Shown piece after piece: positions 10,701 to 20,523 of a stretch of 64,000 nucleotides of DNA. Below the pieces are notes generated by a model. That model was not told where the DNA came from and did no database searches. It saw nothing but the letters and a program-made list of their open reading frames with translations. Both the position numbers and the translations under genes were made by a program. Position 1 is the first letter of the stretch. Every line of letters begins with the position of its first letter. The DNA comes from Microbacterium mitrae (lineage in GTDB: Bacteria > Actinomycetota > Actinomycetes > Actinomycetales > Microbacteriaceae), in contig NZ_VRSW01000001.1 in assembly GCF_008017445.1 (NCBI RefSeq), positions 124,001 to 188,000 on the forward strand, read 5' to 3'.

Positions 10701-10992
10701 CGCCGTTGACATCGTGCACAAGTTCAGCGAGACGGTCGAATCTGGTGCAACGAACATTGTCGACCTGATCAACGCAGGCGAAATCGACATCGTGGTCAAC
10801 ACCCCCAGTGGGGTTGCTGCCCGCGCCGACGGGTATGAGATTCGTGCCGCCGCTGTTGCCGCAGACAAGGCGCTGTTCACGACGATGGCGGTGCTGGGCG
10901 CCGCGGTCTCGGCGATGGACGCGCTGGGAGCACCGTTTGAGGTGCGTAGCCTGCAGGAATACCAGAACGACCGGGTAGCCGCGCTGTCATGA
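7702..10992 (+). CDS. carB: Carbamoyl phosphate synthase large subunit
   Basis: It makes carbamoyl phosphate from bicarbonate, ammonia and two ATP for both pyrimidine and arginine synthesis. The 1096 residues show the duplicated architecture: two homologous halves, each with a GSGP(I/N) start, a (C/N)xNPxT(I/V) loop and an ATP-grasp domain with VRPSF(T/V)(M/L)GG, then a C-terminal MGS-like allosteric domain near residue 950 onward. It overlaps carA by one base and pyrF by four. Confidence 0.98.
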   Translation: MPKRDDINSVLVIGSGPIVIGQAAEFDYSGTQACRVLREEGVRVILVNSNPATIMTDPDFADATYIEPITPEVIETIIAKEKPDAILPTLGGQTALNAAMELDALGILDKYGVELIGAKVEAIKKGEDRQIFKDLVLECGADVAKSVICHTMDELLAGAELLGYPLVVRPSFTMGGLGSGFAYNEEDLRLIGGAGLHDSPTNEVLLEESILGWKEYELELMRDTSDNTVVVCSIENVDPVGVHTGDSMTVAPALTLTDREYQNLRNIGIEIIRAVGVDTGGCNIQFAIDPTNGRVIVIEMNPRVSRSSALASKATGFPIAKIAAKLAIGYRLDEIPNDITEVTPASFEPTLDYVVVKAPRFAFEKFPAADATLSTTMKSVGEAMAIGRNFTTALQKSLRSLEKRGSSFHWGAEERSVDELLTIAQTPTDGRIVTLQQAMRKGATIEQAFDATAIDPWFLDQIALINEVAAGIAAEPELSEHVLRVAKDHGFSDTQIAQLRGTTEAEVRGVRHGLGVRPVYKTVDTCAGEFPALTPYHYSSYDTETEVAASDRTKVVIIGSGPNRIGQGIEFDYSCVHASFALSDAGYETIMVNCNPETVSTDYDTSDRLYFEPLTLEDVLEILHAESQSGTILGVVCQLGGQTPLGLAQGIQDAGYTILGTSPEAIDAAEERAQFSAILDNAGLVAPRHGTATDVAGAVKIAEEIGYPVLVRPSFVLGGRGMEIVYDTASLRDYFVRMDGQAIIGEGRPLLVDRFLDDAIELDVDALYDGHELYIGGVMEHLEEAGIHSGDSSCTLPPMSLGRSDIDRVRTATLGIAEGVGVRGLLNVQFAISADVLYVIEANPRASRTVPFVSKALGIPLAKAASRIMTGSTIAELKAEGLLPAQDGSRVPLDAPVAVKEAVLPFKRFRTKDGQTVDSVLGPEMRSTGEVMGIDRDFPTAFAKSQAGAYGGIPRSGTVFISVADSDKRAVILPAHRLQQLGYKLVATEGTAEVLARNGIAVDIVHKFSETVESGATNIVDLINAGEIDIVVNTPSGVAARADGYEIRAAAVAADKALFTTMAVLGAAVSAMDALGAPFEVRSLQEYQNDRVAALS

Positions 10993-11843
10993 CGATTGCG
11001 TTTGGCACGAAAACTCGTGAGGCGATTCTGACGCACGGTGCGCTGTGCGTTGGGATCGACCCCCACGAGTCCCTTTTGAACGACTGGAACCTGCCGGTGT
11101 CTGCCGCCGGCGCGCGCGAATTCGGTCTGCGCGTCGTAGACGCCTCGGCTGGCGAAGTTGGCTTCGTCAAGCCGCAGGCGTCGTTTTACGAGCGCTTTGG
11201 TTCCGCGGGCTTTGCCGCCCTGGAAGACGTCACGCGTGCCGCGCGGGCCGCGGGGATTTTGGTTATTGCCGACGCGAAGCGCGGCGATATCGGAACCACG
11301 ATGGCTGGCTACGCGCAAGCATGGTTGGCTCCGGGCTCACCCCTGGAAGCTGACGCGTTGACGGTGAGCCCGTATCTTGGGCCAACGTCGCTGCGCGAAA
11401 CCATGACCTTCGCGCACCAGCACGGCAAGGGGCTCTTTGTGCTTTCGGCAACCAGCAACCCGGAAGCGGGGGAGTTGCAACGTGCTGTTGTGTCGGCCGG
11501 TACGGGTCAGGAAAGTGTCGCGGCAGCGGTCATTTCGTCGGTGTCTGCATTTAATGCCGACACCGCGGACGGTCACGGGTGGGGATCCATGGGATTCGTG
11601 ATCGGTGCAACGGTGGATCAGGCGTCGCTTGGTTTGCCCGCGCAATTGACGCCGCGTGCGCCAATTCTTGCCCCGGGCTTTGGTGCCCAGGGCCCAGCGT
11701 TGGCAGAACTAGGGGAGTTGTTCGGTGCAAACGCACCGTCCGTCATTGCGAGCGAAAGCCGCGGCATTCTTCGAGCCGGACCCGTCGGCCTCGAAGATGC
11801 TATTCGCTCGCGCAAAAACGAACTGGAGGTTACCCGTGGCTGA
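10989..11843 (+). CDS. pyrF: Orotidine 5'-phosphate decarboxylase
   Basis: It decarboxylates OMP to UMP, the last step of UMP synthesis. The 284-residue form with [13 protein letters not shown] and ADAKRGDIG (catalytic Lys97, Asp95/Asp100) is the long type found in actinobacteria. It ends 8 bases inside the following gene, so the mIHF-guanylate kinase gene is coupled to it. This places UMP and GMP phosphorylation steps on one transcript. Confidence 0.96.
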   Translation: MTIAFGTKTREAILTHGALCVGIDPHESLLNDWNLPVSAAGAREFGLRVVDASAGEVGFVKPQASFYERFGSAGFAALEDVTRAARAAGILVIADAKRGDIGTTMAGYAQAWLAPGSPLEADALTVSPYLGPTSLRETMTFAHQHGKGLFVLSATSNPEAGELQRAVVSAGTGQESVAAAVISSVSAFNADTADGHGWGSMGFVIGATVDQASLGLPAQLTPRAPILAPGFGAQGPALAELGELFGANAPSVIASESRGILRAGPVGLEDAIRSRKNELEVTRG

Positions 11844-12738
11844 CGCTCAGCGTCCCCCCGAGGTGGATCGAATCGCCGCTTCTCAGAAGGCCGTTGCGGC
11901 ACGCCGCGCTCGCGCCGCCCTGAAGCGTGACATCGCCAATCGCGTTGTCACGCCGCAGGAGGTCACCCGGCGGGCATACGCCGACCCAACCTCGGCGCCC
12001 GGTACGCTTCGTGTGACGGAGTTTCTGACCGCGATTCCGGCGATCGGTGAGGGAAAGCGTGACCGCATTCTTGCGGACCTTGCGATCTCACCGGTGAAGC
12101 GCCTCGGTGGTCTCGGCGCACGTCAGCGTCGCGACATTGCGCACTGGCTTGACGCACGTCTCCCGGAGCCGACGGCACGTCCTCACCGCAGCCGCCTCCT
12201 CGTACTCGCCGGCCCCACGGCTGTCGGCAAGGGAACGGTTGCCGCGCACATCCGTGAGGCGCACCCGGAAATTCACCTTTCGGTTTCTGCCACCACCCGC
12301 GCTCCGCGCCCGGGCGAGGTTGACGGGGTTCACTACTTCTTCGTCGACGACGCCGAGTTTGACCGCATGATTGGCGCCGGCGAACTGCTCGAATACGCGA
12401 CGGTTCACAACTCCCATCGCTACGGCACGCCGCGTGGTCCGATTTTTGACGCGATTGCCGCAGGCAAGACCGTGTTGCTCGAGATTGACCTGCAGGGTGC
12501 TCGTCAGGTGCGCAGGGCCGAGCCGAGCGCATCACTCGTGTTCCTGTTGCCGCCGTCATGGGATGAGTTGGTAGACCGACTCGTCGGTCGCGGAACCGAG
12601 AATGAGGAGGAGCGCGCCCGTCGCCTTCGCACCGCAAAGGTGGAGCTGGCGGCGCAGAACGAGTTTGATCACCGCGTGATCAACGACGACGTGGCTCGTG
12701 CCGCCGAAGAAATCGTTTCCCTCGCCACCACCGCGTGA
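11836..12738 (+). CDS. gmk: Fusion of actinobacterial integration host factor (mIHF) and guanylate kinase
   Basis: The 300-residue protein starts at GTG 11836 behind GGAGGT (11825-11830). Residues about 1-110 are an mIHF-like DNA-binding domain; the helix-two-turn-helix region around 60-100 ([27 protein letters not shown]) is the diagnostic part. Residues 120-300 are guanylate kinase, with the P-loop GPTAVGKG at 126-133 and [17 protein letters not shown] at 153-169. In mycobacteria these are two adjacent genes, mihF and gmk. There is no stop codon or frameshift between the domains. Guanylate kinase converts GMP to GDP; mIHF bends and binds DNA without strong sequence specificity. Confidence 0.93.
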   Translation: MADAQRPPEVDRIAASQKAVAARRARAALKRDIANRVVTPQEVTRRAYADPTSAPGTLRVTEFLTAIPAIGEGKRDRILADLAISPVKRLGGLGARQRRDIAHWLDARLPEPTARPHRSRLLVLAGPTAVGKGTVAAHIREAHPEIHLSVSATTRAPRPGEVDGVHYFFVDDAEFDRMIGAGELLEYATVHNSHRYGTPRGPIFDAIAAGKTVLLEIDLQGARQVRRAEPSASLVFLLPPSWDELVDRLVGRGTENEEERARRLRTAKVELAAQNEFDHRVINDDVARAAEEIVSLATTA

Positions 12739-12797
12739 TTGTGACGCTGCCCGCGGCAACATGCTGCGGGCAGCGAACAGTCACCGCCAAAAGGGCG

Positions 12798-12803
12798 TAG
12801 ACT
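12798..12803 (+). promoter_or_regulatory. -10 box TAGACT of rpoZ
   Basis: TAGACT lies in the gmk-rpoZ gap, 67 bases before the rpoZ start. rpoZ also has a strong AGGAGG Shine-Dalgarno at 12859-12864. Confidence 0.6.
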
Positions 12804-12869
12804 GGCTTCTTGCGTATGCGCGGATTCCGCCACGCCACGTCTTTTCCACTCCGACACAGGAGGTTCGCC

Positions 12870-13124
12870 ATGGCCGGCACCAACCAGGGCATTATTGACC
12901 CGCCCATCGACAACCTGCTCAGCAAGGTTGAGTCCAAGTACGAACTGGTCATCTACGCGTCCAAGCGTGCGCGCCAGATCAACGACTACTACTCCGACCT
13001 GCAGGAGGGCAACCTCTTCGACAACGTCGGACCGCTCGTTGACTCGTCTGTTGAAGACAAGCCGCTGACGATCGCCCTTCACGAGATCAACGAGGACAAG
13101 CTGCGCCTGCGCGCTGCCGAGTAA
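12870..13124 (+). CDS. rpoZ: RNA polymerase omega subunit
   Basis: Omega helps fold and assemble beta-prime in RNA polymerase. The 84-residue product begins [17 protein letters not shown], and [19 protein letters not shown] carries the conserved omega core. The start follows AGGAGG with a good spacing; an earlier in-frame start would lie within the promoter leader. gmk-rpoZ-metK-priA is the standard actinobacterial order. Confidence 0.96.
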   Translation: MAGTNQGIIDPPIDNLLSKVESKYELVIYASKRARQINDYYSDLQEGNLFDNVGPLVDSSVEDKPLTIALHEINEDKLRLRAAE

Positions 13125-13138
13125 ATCTCGCTTTATGA

Positions 13139-13169
13139 CCCGCCGTCATGGAATGTCCGTGGCGGCGGG
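13139..13169 (+). terminator. Hairpin between rpoZ and metK
   Basis: CCCGCCG pairs with CGGCGGG, and an inner CATGG pairs with CCGTG around AATGT. CATATTTGTG follows. It may be a terminator or attenuator; no SAM riboswitch fold is visible in the 81-base gap before metK. Confidence 0.6.
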
Positions 13170-13205
13170 CATATTTGTGTGTGACACATACGACTGGAGC
13201 CTGTA

Positions 13206-14396
13206 ATGACTAGCCTGCGCCTGTTCACCTCGGAGTCTGTCACCGAAGGACACCCCGACAAGATCTGTGACCAGATCTCGGACAGCATTCTCGACGATCT
13301 GTTGAGCAAAGACCCCAACACGCACGCCGCGATTGAGACGCTCGTGACCACGGGGCTGATTCACGTTGCCGGTGAGCTTCGCACCGACGCCTACGCCGAC
13401 ATTTCGGGAATCGCACGTCGTGTGGTGAACACCATCGGCTACACCTCAAGCGAGACCGGCTTTGACGGCGACTCGTGTGGTGTGACCGTGTCGGTTGGCG
13501 AGCAGTCCGGTGACATTCACGCGGGCGTTTCGCAGGCGCTGGAGGCGCGCGAGGGTTCCGCTGATCGCCACGACCTGCAGGGCGCAGGCGACCAGGGCAT
13601 CATGTTCGGTTTTGCCACCAACGAAACCCCGCAGCTCATGCCTGCATCGGCGTGGCTGGCTCACCGCCTTGCTGAGCGACTCGCTGCCGTTCGACACGAC
13701 GGAACCATTGCTGAGCTTCGTCCCGACGGCAAGACGCAGGTGACGCTCGGCTACGACGGCTTCACTCCCAAGACCATTGAAGCGGTTGTGGTTTCAACGC
13801 AGCACAACCCGCACGTCACGCAGGAGGCGCTTCGCGAAGCCGTGCGCACCCACGTGATCGAGCCCGTGCTGGCCGAGTCTGGCCTGGACGCGCCGGACTA
13901 CAAGCTTTACTTCAACCCGGCTGGCCCCTTTGAAATTGGTGGCCCCAAGGGTGATGCGGGCCTCACCGGCCGCAAGATCATCATCGACACCTACGGCGGC
14001 GCAGCCCGCCACGGTGGTGGCGCATTCAGCGGCAAAGACCCCTCGAAGGTTGACCGTTCGGCTGCCTACGCGATGCGTTGGGTTGCGAAGAACGCGGTCG
14101 CTGCGGGTCTCGCCGATCGCCTTGAAGTGCAGGTCGCTTACGCCATCGGCAAGGCAGCACCCGTTGGCCTCTACGTTGAGTCATTCGGCACCGGAAAGAT
14201 CGACGACGACGCAATCGCGAAGGCGATTACCAGCGTTTTCGATCTTCGTCCGAGCGCCATCATCGAAGAGCTCGACCTGTTGCGCCCCATTTACGCGGCA
14301 ACCGCAGCGTATGGTCACTTCGGTCGTGAGCTGCCCGACTTCACGTGGGAGAACACCACGCGCGTCGACGAATTGCGCACCGCCGCTGGCCTCTAA
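13206..14396 (+). CDS. metK: S-adenosylmethionine synthetase
   Basis: It makes SAM from methionine and ATP with release of PPi and Pi. The 396 residues start [19 protein letters not shown] and contain both family signatures: [10 protein letters not shown] (near residue 120) and [16 protein letters not shown] (near residue 275). The length is typical. The priA start codon follows one base after the metK stop, so these genes are coupled. Confidence 0.98.
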   Translation: MTSLRLFTSESVTEGHPDKICDQISDSILDDLLSKDPNTHAAIETLVTTGLIHVAGELRTDAYADISGIARRVVNTIGYTSSETGFDGDSCGVTVSVGEQSGDIHAGVSQALEAREGSADRHDLQGAGDQGIMFGFATNETPQLMPASAWLAHRLAERLAAVRHDGTIAELRPDGKTQVTLGYDGFTPKTIEAVVVSTQHNPHVTQEALREAVRTHVIEPVLAESGLDAPDYKLYFNPAGPFEIGGPKGDAGLTGRKIIIDTYGGAARHGGGAFSGKDPSKVDRSAAYAMRWVAKNAVAAGLADRLEVQVAYAIGKAAPVGLYVESFGTGKIDDDAIAKAITSVFDLRPSAIIEELDLLRPIYAATAAYGHFGRELPDFTWENTTRVDELRTAAGL

Positions 14397-14397
14397 C

Positions 14398-16383
14398 ATG
14401 TCGCAGCGAGTCGTTCGCGTTCTGATCGATTCGCCCCTGCCTCAGCTGGACAGACTGTTCGACTACACGGTTCCGGACGCACTCGAAAGCCAGGTGCAGC
14501 CGGGCGTTCGCCTCAGAGTGCCGTTGCGCACCGTGGGGCGAATTGTCGATGCCATCGCGATTGAGGTGGCCTCGGCAACCACAACAGACCGGCCGCTCAG
14601 CGAAATCGACAGCGTCGTTTCCGCGGCGTGCGTGGTTCCGCCCCCGCTGTACGCCCTCGCTCGCAAGGTCGCTGACCGTGCCGGCGGCTCTGCGGGCGAC
14701 ATTCTTCGTCTCGCGGTGCCCAAGCGGCAGGTGCGGGTCGAGAAGCAATGGATGGCTGCCCCGGAACCAGAGGCTGCATCCGTTGCCGATGACGCGGTTT
14801 CATACGCAAAGACTCTGATCGACGACTATCCGGGGCTTGCCGACGGCATTGCAGAGCGCGGACGCTTGGCGCTCACGGCGATCGCGCACCCGGTGACAAC
14901 GTCTGATGGTGACACCGTGGGGGCGTGGGCGATGCTGGTTGCCGCGATGGCGACCGAACGACTCAGCCACGGGGAGAGCACCGTCGTCGTCGTTCCGGAC
15001 TATCGCGACCAGGATGCGGTCATGACCGCGCTTCGTGATTTCGTCTCCGACGACGCGATCGCACGCGTTGACGCCCGGCAATCGGGCCCCGACCGCTACC
15101 GCAACTTCTTGCGAACCCTTGCCGCGGCCCCGGTGATCGTGGTGGGCAACCGCTCGGCGGTGTATTCCCCGGTCAGTGCCAGCCTGATCGTGATGTGGGA
15201 CGACGGCGACAGCCTGCTGGAGGAGCCGCTGGCGCCCTACGTTCACGCGCGCGATGCTGCGCTGGTGCGGCAAGAGCTGACCGGGTGTGCTCTGGTGTTT
15301 GCCGGGCACACCCGCACGACTGATGTGGAGCGGTTGGTCGGCCTGGGATACGTTCAGTCGATTTCTGCGGCACGGCGTTATGCGCCGAGCACGGTGCTCA
15401 CGGCATCGACCGACACCGAAGCGCCCGGAACCCGTATTCCGTCTAGCGCCTATCGTGCGGTGCGGGAGGCGCTGGCCACCGGCCCCGTGCTGGTGCAGGT
15501 ATCTCGGCCCGGGTACGCCCCGGTGTTGGTGTGTGCGCAGTGCCGCGCACCCGCCAAGTGCCTGCACTGTTCCGGTCCGCTGCACGCGAAATCGCGCGGC
15601 GCGGCGCCACAGTGTCGCTGGTGCGGGCGAACCGCTCACGGCTGGAAGTGTTCGGAGTGCAACTCTGTTCAGGTGCGGCTGGCCTCTTCCGGCAGTGAAC
15701 GCACGGCAGATGACCTTGGTCGCGCCTTCCCCGGTGTGCGGATCGTGGTTTCTGACGGCGAACACACCGTGATGGAAGTCGGAGAATTACCGGTACTGGT
15801 GGTGGCAACGCGCGGCGCGGAACCGGTCGCCGCCGGCGGCTACCACGCCGTCTTGCTGCTTGACGGCGACCGCATGCTGATGAGCGATGACCTCCGGGTT
15901 GCCGAATCCTGCTTGCGCTGGTGGTCAAACGCCGCCGCGTTGGCCGCGCCGGGAGCACCGGTGCACCTGGTTGGTGTGACGGGGCTCATCGCCCGAGCCT
16001 TTGCCACGTGGTCTCAGGTGGCGTTCGCCCAGGCCGAGCTCACCGAGCGGGCACCGCTGCGGATGCCACCGACGGTGCGCGTCGCCATGCTGGAGGGTGA
16101 CCACGAGTCGCTGACCACCGCGCTTCGTACCCTGCGCGAGGATGTGCCAGCCCTGCCGCGCGACGCTGTTCTCGGGCCGCTCGCACTCGAGGCCAACGCT
16201 GACGAGTTGGCACGAGCCCTGATTCGTTACGACTATGCCCTGGGTCATGCCGTCATCACCTCGCTGCGGGCGAGTGTCATCGCCGCCGCGGTTGCCGGCA
16301 GAAGAAGCACCAGAACCCGCCCGCAACGCCCCCCGCGCGCGACGCTCAAGTTGCGCGCCGATGTCGCAGACCCGCAACTGTAA
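14398..16383 (+). CDS. priA: Degenerate primosomal protein N' (PriA-like, no Walker A)
   Basis: The 661 residues show the PriA N-terminal DNA 3'-end-binding domain (LFDYTVP, GVRLRVPLR) and the zinc module of eight cysteines in four CxxC pairs (CAQC, CLHC, CRWC, CSEC). The helicase core has lost its catalytic residues: the usual GxTGSGKT is replaced by the region around ATERLSHGEST, and the DEAH box by MWDDGDSLLEEP. This is a known trait of actinobacterial PriA, which may act as a structural restart factor without helicase activity. The start at 14398 follows directly after metK; longer readings overlap metK. Confidence 0.9.
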   Translation: MSQRVVRVLIDSPLPQLDRLFDYTVPDALESQVQPGVRLRVPLRTVGRIVDAIAIEVASATTTDRPLSEIDSVVSAACVVPPPLYALARKVADRAGGSAGDILRLAVPKRQVRVEKQWMAAPEPEAASVADDAVSYAKTLIDDYPGLADGIAERGRLALTAIAHPVTTSDGDTVGAWAMLVAAMATERLSHGESTVVVVPDYRDQDAVMTALRDFVSDDAIARVDARQSGPDRYRNFLRTLAAAPVIVVGNRSAVYSPVSASLIVMWDDGDSLLEEPLAPYVHARDAALVRQELTGCALVFAGHTRTTDVERLVGLGYVQSISAARRYAPSTVLTASTDTEAPGTRIPSSAYRAVREALATGPVLVQVSRPGYAPVLVCAQCRAPAKCLHCSGPLHAKSRGAAPQCRWCGRTAHGWKCSECNSVQVRLASSGSERTADDLGRAFPGVRIVVSDGEHTVMEVGELPVLVVATRGAEPVAAGGYHAVLLLDGDRMLMSDDLRVAESCLRWWSNAAALAAPGAPVHLVGVTGLIARAFATWSQVAFAQAELTERAPLRMPPTVRVAMLEGDHESLTTALRTLREDVPALPRDAVLGPLALEANADELARALIRYDYALGHAVITSLRASVIAAAVAGRRSTRTRPQRPPRATLKLRADVADPQL

Positions 16384-16391
16384 GGACTCTC

Positions 16392-17312
16392 ATGCGTATT
16401 GCTTTCGCCGGAACGCCGGCCGTCGCCGTGCCAACGCTTCGAGCGCTCGTCGCGTCTGGTCACGATGTAGCTGTGGTGATCACCCGACCCGACGCGCCTC
16501 TCGGTCGCAAGCGCGTCATGACGCCGTCGCCTGTCGCCGAGGCCGCGGCTGAACTCGGTATCGAGGTGATCAAGGCGGCTCGGCTCGACGACGCGACGAC
16601 CGCACAGATCGCCGCACACAACATAGACCTTGGCGTCATCGTCGCCTACGGCGGGCTGGTGCGTGAGCCGCTGCTGAGCACGCCAACACATGGCTGGATT
16701 AACCTGCACTTTTCGTTGCTCCCGCTGTGGCGAGGAGCGGCGCCCGTGCAACGGTCGATGATGGCGAACGATGCGGTGACGGGCGTCGCCGTGTTCCAGC
16801 TCGTTCCCGCACTCGACGCTGGCGATCTCTTCGCGATCGACGAGGTTCCGATGCCTAAAGACGCGACGGCCGGTGAGTTTCTTGCCGAACTTGCCGAGCG
16901 AGGAGCGCCGGTTGTCGTCGATGTGGTGCAGCAGATCGCCGATGGATCGGCGGTCGCCAGCGCGCAGGTCGGTGAGCCCACGACGGCCGCCAAGCTGGAG
17001 CGAGAAGACGGCCGCATCGACTGGAACCAGGCATCGGGTGCCGTATACGCCCACCTTCGAGGCGTAACGCCCGAGCCCGGCGCCTTCACGACCATCGACG
17101 GTACGCCGCTCAAGGTGCTTCGTGCGGCGCGTTCGGCAAGCACCCGGCGTCCCGCGCCGGGGGAGTTGACCTTCGACAATGGTTCCGTCATCATCGGCAC
17201 GGCCACGGCGCCGCTCATCCTCGTGACCGTTCAGCCCGCTGGCAAGGCGGCAATGGCTGCCGCAGACTGGTGGCGCGGACTACGCACCGAAACTTTGAAA
17301 GCAGGATCATGA
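16392..17312 (+). CDS. fmt: Methionyl-tRNA formyltransferase
   Basis: It formylates initiator Met-tRNA using 10-formyl-tetrahydrofolate. The 306 residues have the N-terminal formyl transferase fold with NLHFSLLP at 104-111 (catalytic Asn and His) and the later DAGD segment with the catalytic Asp, then a C-terminal OB-like tRNA-binding domain. TAAGGA lies just upstream as a ribosome binding site. It overlaps rsmB by 4 bases (ATGA). Confidence 0.96.
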   Translation: MRIAFAGTPAVAVPTLRALVASGHDVAVVITRPDAPLGRKRVMTPSPVAEAAAELGIEVIKAARLDDATTAQIAAHNIDLGVIVAYGGLVREPLLSTPTHGWINLHFSLLPLWRGAAPVQRSMMANDAVTGVAVFQLVPALDAGDLFAIDEVPMPKDATAGEFLAELAERGAPVVVDVVQQIADGSAVASAQVGEPTTAAKLEREDGRIDWNQASGAVYAHLRGVTPEPGAFTTIDGTPLKVLRAARSASTRRPAPGELTFDNGSVIIGTATAPLILVTVQPAGKAAMAAADWWRGLRTETLKAGS

Positions 17313-18685
17313 CCACCTACGCCGCACCCGCTCGCCGCGTGGCTTATGAGGTTATTCACGCCGTATCCACCTCAGATGCCTATGCCAACCTGGCTCTGCC
17401 GGTCGCCATCCGCAGGCAGGCGCTGAGCCCGCAAGACGCCGGCTTTGCGACCGAATTGACCTACGGAACCCTGCGCCGCCTCGGCACCTATGACGCCATT
17501 ATCGAGATGGCCTCCAAGCGCGATATCGACACCGTTGAACCCGCGGTGCGCGATGCCCTGCGCCTCGGCATTCACCAGGTGTTGGCGACGCGCGTTGCCG
17601 ATCACGCCGCCGTCAACGAGACCGTGCAATTGGTGCGTGACATGGTCGGAAACCGGGCCACCGGATTCGCGAACGCGGTGATGCGTCGCGTCGTTGAGGC
17701 AGACCTGCAAACCTGGCTTGCGCGTCTGGAAGAGGCCGCCCGCTCCGACGACGAGCGTCTGTCTGTAATCGCATCCCACCCGGTGTGGGTGATTCGCGCG
17801 TTCCGTCGCGCCCTGGCCGCAGAAGGGCGAGCCGACGAGCTCGAAGCTCTGCTCGCCGCCGACAACGCATCGCCGTCGGTCGTCATGGCGGCGCTGCCCG
17901 GCCTCGCCGAGATTCCAGCCGACGCCACCCGAACCGCCGGATCTCCCGTCGGTTTCCAAAGCCCCGGCGGCGACCCGGCGGCCACCGTTCGTGAGTCTGA
18001 GGGCCGGATTCGCGTGCAAGACGAAGGCTCTCAGCTCGTTGCCCTGGCCCTCACGCGTTCGAGTGAGATCAAACCGGGGGAGAAGTGGTTGGATCTGTGC
18101 GCAGGCCCCGGAGGAAAGACGGCCATTCTCGCTGCCGAGGCGCTCGCTGGCGGAGCAACGCTCGAGGCGAATGAGGTCACCCCTGCCCGCGCGGGCTTGG
18201 TGCGCCAGGCCATTGCAGGAATCCCTCTTGACGTTGTCGTCCACGAAGAAGATGGCCGCGACTTCGCCGCCATGCGCCCCAACACGTACGACCGCATTCT
18301 GGTTGATGCGCCCTGCACGGGCCTTGGCGCACTCCGACGGCGCCCCGAGTCGCGCTGGCGCAAGCAACCCAGCGACGTCGCAGAACTCGCCGACCTGCAG
18401 TTCCAGCTTCTCGACGCGGCGCTGATGGCGCTGAAGCCCGGCGGAACCCTCGCTTATGTGACGTGCTCGCCGCACCTGGGTGAGACCACAGGCGTGCTCA
18501 CGCACTTGAACCGCGCCGTCGGTGACGAGTACACCGAGCTCGATGCCCGCGCCGCGGTGCAAACGGTGTCTCGCACTCCGCTTGACCTGCCCGCCCCGCT
18601 CGATGGTTCCGGGCGTGCGCAACTGTGGCCGCACCGCCACGGCACCGACGGCATGTTTCTGTCTCTGCTGCAGAAGAAGGCGTGA
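17309..18685 (+). CDS. rsmB: 16S rRNA m5C967 methyltransferase RsmB-like
   Basis: A SAM-dependent rRNA cytosine-C5 methyltransferase. The 458-residue protein has an N-terminal NusB-like RNA-binding domain (residues about 5-135), the SAM loop LDLCAGPGGKT at 261-271, and two catalytic cysteines: C336 in DAPCTG and C386 in VTCSP. The start at 17309 overlaps the fmt stop; a longer in-frame start would sit inside fmt. The pair fmt-rsmB is conserved widely. Confidence 0.95.
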   Translation: MTTYAAPARRVAYEVIHAVSTSDAYANLALPVAIRRQALSPQDAGFATELTYGTLRRLGTYDAIIEMASKRDIDTVEPAVRDALRLGIHQVLATRVADHAAVNETVQLVRDMVGNRATGFANAVMRRVVEADLQTWLARLEEAARSDDERLSVIASHPVWVIRAFRRALAAEGRADELEALLAADNASPSVVMAALPGLAEIPADATRTAGSPVGFQSPGGDPAATVRESEGRIRVQDEGSQLVALALTRSSEIKPGEKWLDLCAGPGGKTAILAAEALAGGATLEANEVTPARAGLVRQAIAGIPLDVVVHEEDGRDFAAMRPNTYDRILVDAPCTGLGALRRRPESRWRKQPSDVAELADLQFQLLDAALMALKPGGTLAYVTCSPHLGETTGVLTHLNRAVGDEYTELDARAAVQTVSRTPLDLPAPLDGSGRAQLWPHRHGTDGMFLSLLQKKA

Positions 18686-18692
18686 GGCGCAC

Positions 18693-18698
18693 GATAAT
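18693..18698 (+). promoter_or_regulatory. -10 box GATAAT of leaderless rpe
   Basis: GATAAT ends 7 bases before GTG 18706, placing the predicted transcript start at the start codon. It is the basis for choosing that start. Confidence 0.6.
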
Positions 18699-18705
18699 GA
18701 GAAAT

Positions 18706-19386
18706 GTGAGCGACGTGCGCATCAACCCCAGCATTCTGTCTGCCGACTTTGTCAACATGGAGCGTGATCTGCAGCGCATCGGTGCCGCAGACTTTGTACA
18801 TGTCGACGTGATGGACAACAACTTTGTACCGAACCTCACGTTCGGGTCGCAGATGACCAAGCGGGTGCAAGAGACGAGCCCCGTGCCGCTTGATGTTCAC
18901 CTCATGATCAACGACTGTGATCGGTGGGCACCGACCTATGCCGAGCTTGGCGTTGCGTCGGTGACGTTTCATGCCGAGGCCACGGCCGACCCGGTCGCCA
19001 CCGCGCGCCGGGTGCGAGAAATCGGCGCGCGTGCGGGAATCGCATTACGCCCCGGAACCCCGGCCGAGTTTCTCTACGACATCCTCGGTGAATTCGATCA
19101 GATCCTGGTGATGACGGTCGAACCCGGTTTCGGTGGTCAAGCATTTCAACCGCAGACCATGCCGAAATTGTCGGCGCTGGCAGCGCACGCTCGCGCGGTC
19201 GAATCTGATGTCTGGTTGCAGGTGGATGGCGGCATCAACGCCGACACCATTGCGATCGCCGCCGAAAACGGCGCCGACACGTTTGTGGCAGGCTCTGCCG
19301 TTTTTGGCGCAGCAGACCCGGACGCCGCAATCATCATGCTTCGTGAGCTCGGTGAAACCGCGTATCACCGCCACCCTCACGGCTAG
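18706..19386 (+). CDS. rpe: Ribulose-phosphate 3-epimerase
   Basis: It interconverts ribulose 5-phosphate and xylulose 5-phosphate in the pentose phosphate pathway. The 226 residues form a TIM barrel with NPSILSADF, VHVDVMDNNFVPNLTFG (31-47; metal His and catalytic Asp), MTVEPGFGGQAF and QVDGGIN. I chose GTG 18706 because of the GATAAT box 7 bases upstream; ATG 18697 is in frame and would add three residues. It lies after rsmB, a common actinobacterial order. Confidence 0.94.
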   Translation: MSDVRINPSILSADFVNMERDLQRIGAADFVHVDVMDNNFVPNLTFGSQMTKRVQETSPVPLDVHLMINDCDRWAPTYAELGVASVTFHAEATADPVATARRVREIGARAGIALRPGTPAEFLYDILGEFDQILVMTVEPGFGGQAFQPQTMPKLSALAAHARAVESDVWLQVDGGINADTIAIAAENGADTFVAGSAVFGAADPDAAIIMLRELGETAYHRHPHG

Positions 19387-19392
19387 TAACCT
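19387..19392 (+). promoter_or_regulatory. -10 box TAACCT of leaderless hisE
   Basis: TAACCT begins directly after the rpe stop and ends 6 bases before the hisE GTG. GAGGAG overlaps the start and is too close to serve as an ordinary Shine-Dalgarno. Confidence 0.5.
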
Positions 19393-19398
19393 AGAGGA

Positions 19399-19662
19399 GT
19401 GAAGACCTTCGACGATCTGTTTGCAGAGCTCAGCGACAAGGCGACGGCGAGAGAATCCAACTCTCGCACCGTCGAACTCTTGGACGCCGGGGTGCATACC
19501 ATCGGCAAGAAGGTCGTGGAGGAGGCCGCTGAAGCCTGGATGGCCGCCGAGTACGAGTCAGACGACGACCTCGCGCTGGAACTTTCCCAGCTGCTGTACC
19601 ACGCCCAGGTTCTGATGTTGGCCAGGGGAATCACCCTCGCCGACGTATACCGTCACCTGTAA
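19399..19662 (+). CDS. hisE: Phosphoribosyl-ATP pyrophosphohydrolase
   Basis: It hydrolyses phosphoribosyl-ATP to phosphoribosyl-AMP, the second histidine step. The 87-residue all-alpha protein has the MazG-like EExxE metal pattern ([16 protein letters not shown], then [13 protein letters not shown]). It is a stand-alone HisE, as in other actinobacteria, with HisI separate. The GTG start fits the leaderless pattern. hisG follows after 21 bases. Confidence 0.95.
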   Translation: MKTFDDLFAELSDKATARESNSRTVELLDAGVHTIGKKVVEEAAEAWMAAEYESDDDLALELSQLLYHAQVLMLARGITLADVYRHL

Positions 19663-19683
19663 AAACTTCACCGAAAGCCCACC

Positions 19684-20523
19684 ATGCTTCGAATTGCCCT
19701 GCCCAATAAGGGATCCCTCTCCGAGACCGCCTCATCGATGTTGGCCGAAGCCGGCTACACCGGTCGTCGCGATCCTAAAGACCTGCACGTTATCGACGCC
19801 CCCAACGACGTCGAATTCTTTTACCTCCGCCCCCGAGACATCGCTACCTACGTTGCCTCTGGCGCACTCGACGTCGGCATCACGGGCCGAGACCTGCTGC
19901 TCGATGTGCGCATGCCAGCGCGCGAAATTGAGGCACTCGGGTTCGGTGACTCGACCTTTCGCTTCGCAAGCCGCCCCGGCCGCTTCTCCGAGCTGAAAGA
20001 CCTCGAAGGCTTCCGGGTGGCCACCGCCTACCCGGGTCTCGTTGACCGTTTTCTCGACGAACACGGTGTTGCCGTTGACCTGGTTCCGCTCGACGGTGCC
20101 GTGGAGTCGGCCGTCGAGCTCGGAGTCGCTGATGCCGTCGCAGACGTCGTCTCGACCGGAACCACGCTGCGGCAAGCAGGGCTGGAGATCTTCGGCCCGG
20201 TGCTGTTGCAGTCGGAGGCGGTACTGATCGCCGGCCCGCACGACGTGGACGGCACCGAAACGCTGCTGCGTCGCCTGCGCGGCGTGATGGTCGCCAGACG
20301 CTATGTGCTCATCGACTACGACCTGCCATCGCACCTCGTTGACCAGGCCGTCGCCCTGGCACCGGGAATCGAATCGCCAACCATTTCACCGCTGCGCGAT
20401 CCGGCCTGGGTTGCGGTGCGTGTGATGAGCCCCCGCAAGTCGGTCAACCGGGTGATGGATGACCTCTACGCCATTGGTGCGCGAGCGATTCTGGTCACCG
20501 CCATTGACGCCGCGAGGCTCTGA
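19684..20523 (+). CDS. hisG: ATP phosphoribosyltransferase, long form
   Basis: It catalyses the first histidine step, ATP plus PRPP to phosphoribosyl-ATP. The 279 residues include the periplasmic-binding-like catalytic domain ([10 protein letters not shown] at the N terminus, [14 protein letters not shown] for PRPP) and a C-terminal ACT-like domain ([18 protein letters not shown]) that normally gives histidine feedback inhibition. The long form needs no HisZ. It overlaps hisF by one base (TGATG). Confidence 0.96.
   Translation: MLRIALPNKGSLSETASSMLAEAGYTGRRDPKDLHVIDAPNDVEFFYLRPRDIATYVASGALDVGITGRDLLLDVRMPAREIEALGFGDSTFRFASRPGRFSELKDLEGFRVATAYPGLVDRFLDEHGVAVDLVPLDGAVESAVELGVADAVADVVSTGTTLRQAGLEIFGPVLLQSEAVLIAGPHDVDGTETLLRRLRGVMVARRYVLIDYDLPSHLVDQAVALAPGIESPTISPLRDPAWVAVRVMSPRKSVNRVMDDLYAIGARAILVTAIDAARL

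Noticed and set aside
13125..13205. SAM riboswitch upstream of metK.
   Set aside because: The gap is only 81 bases and contains one simple hairpin. No conserved SAM-aptamer core is visible.
16392..17312. fmt as a UDP-glucuronate decarboxylase ArnA-type formyltransferase.
   Set aside because: It has the length, C-terminal domain and rsmB neighbour typical of methionyl-tRNA formyltransferase.
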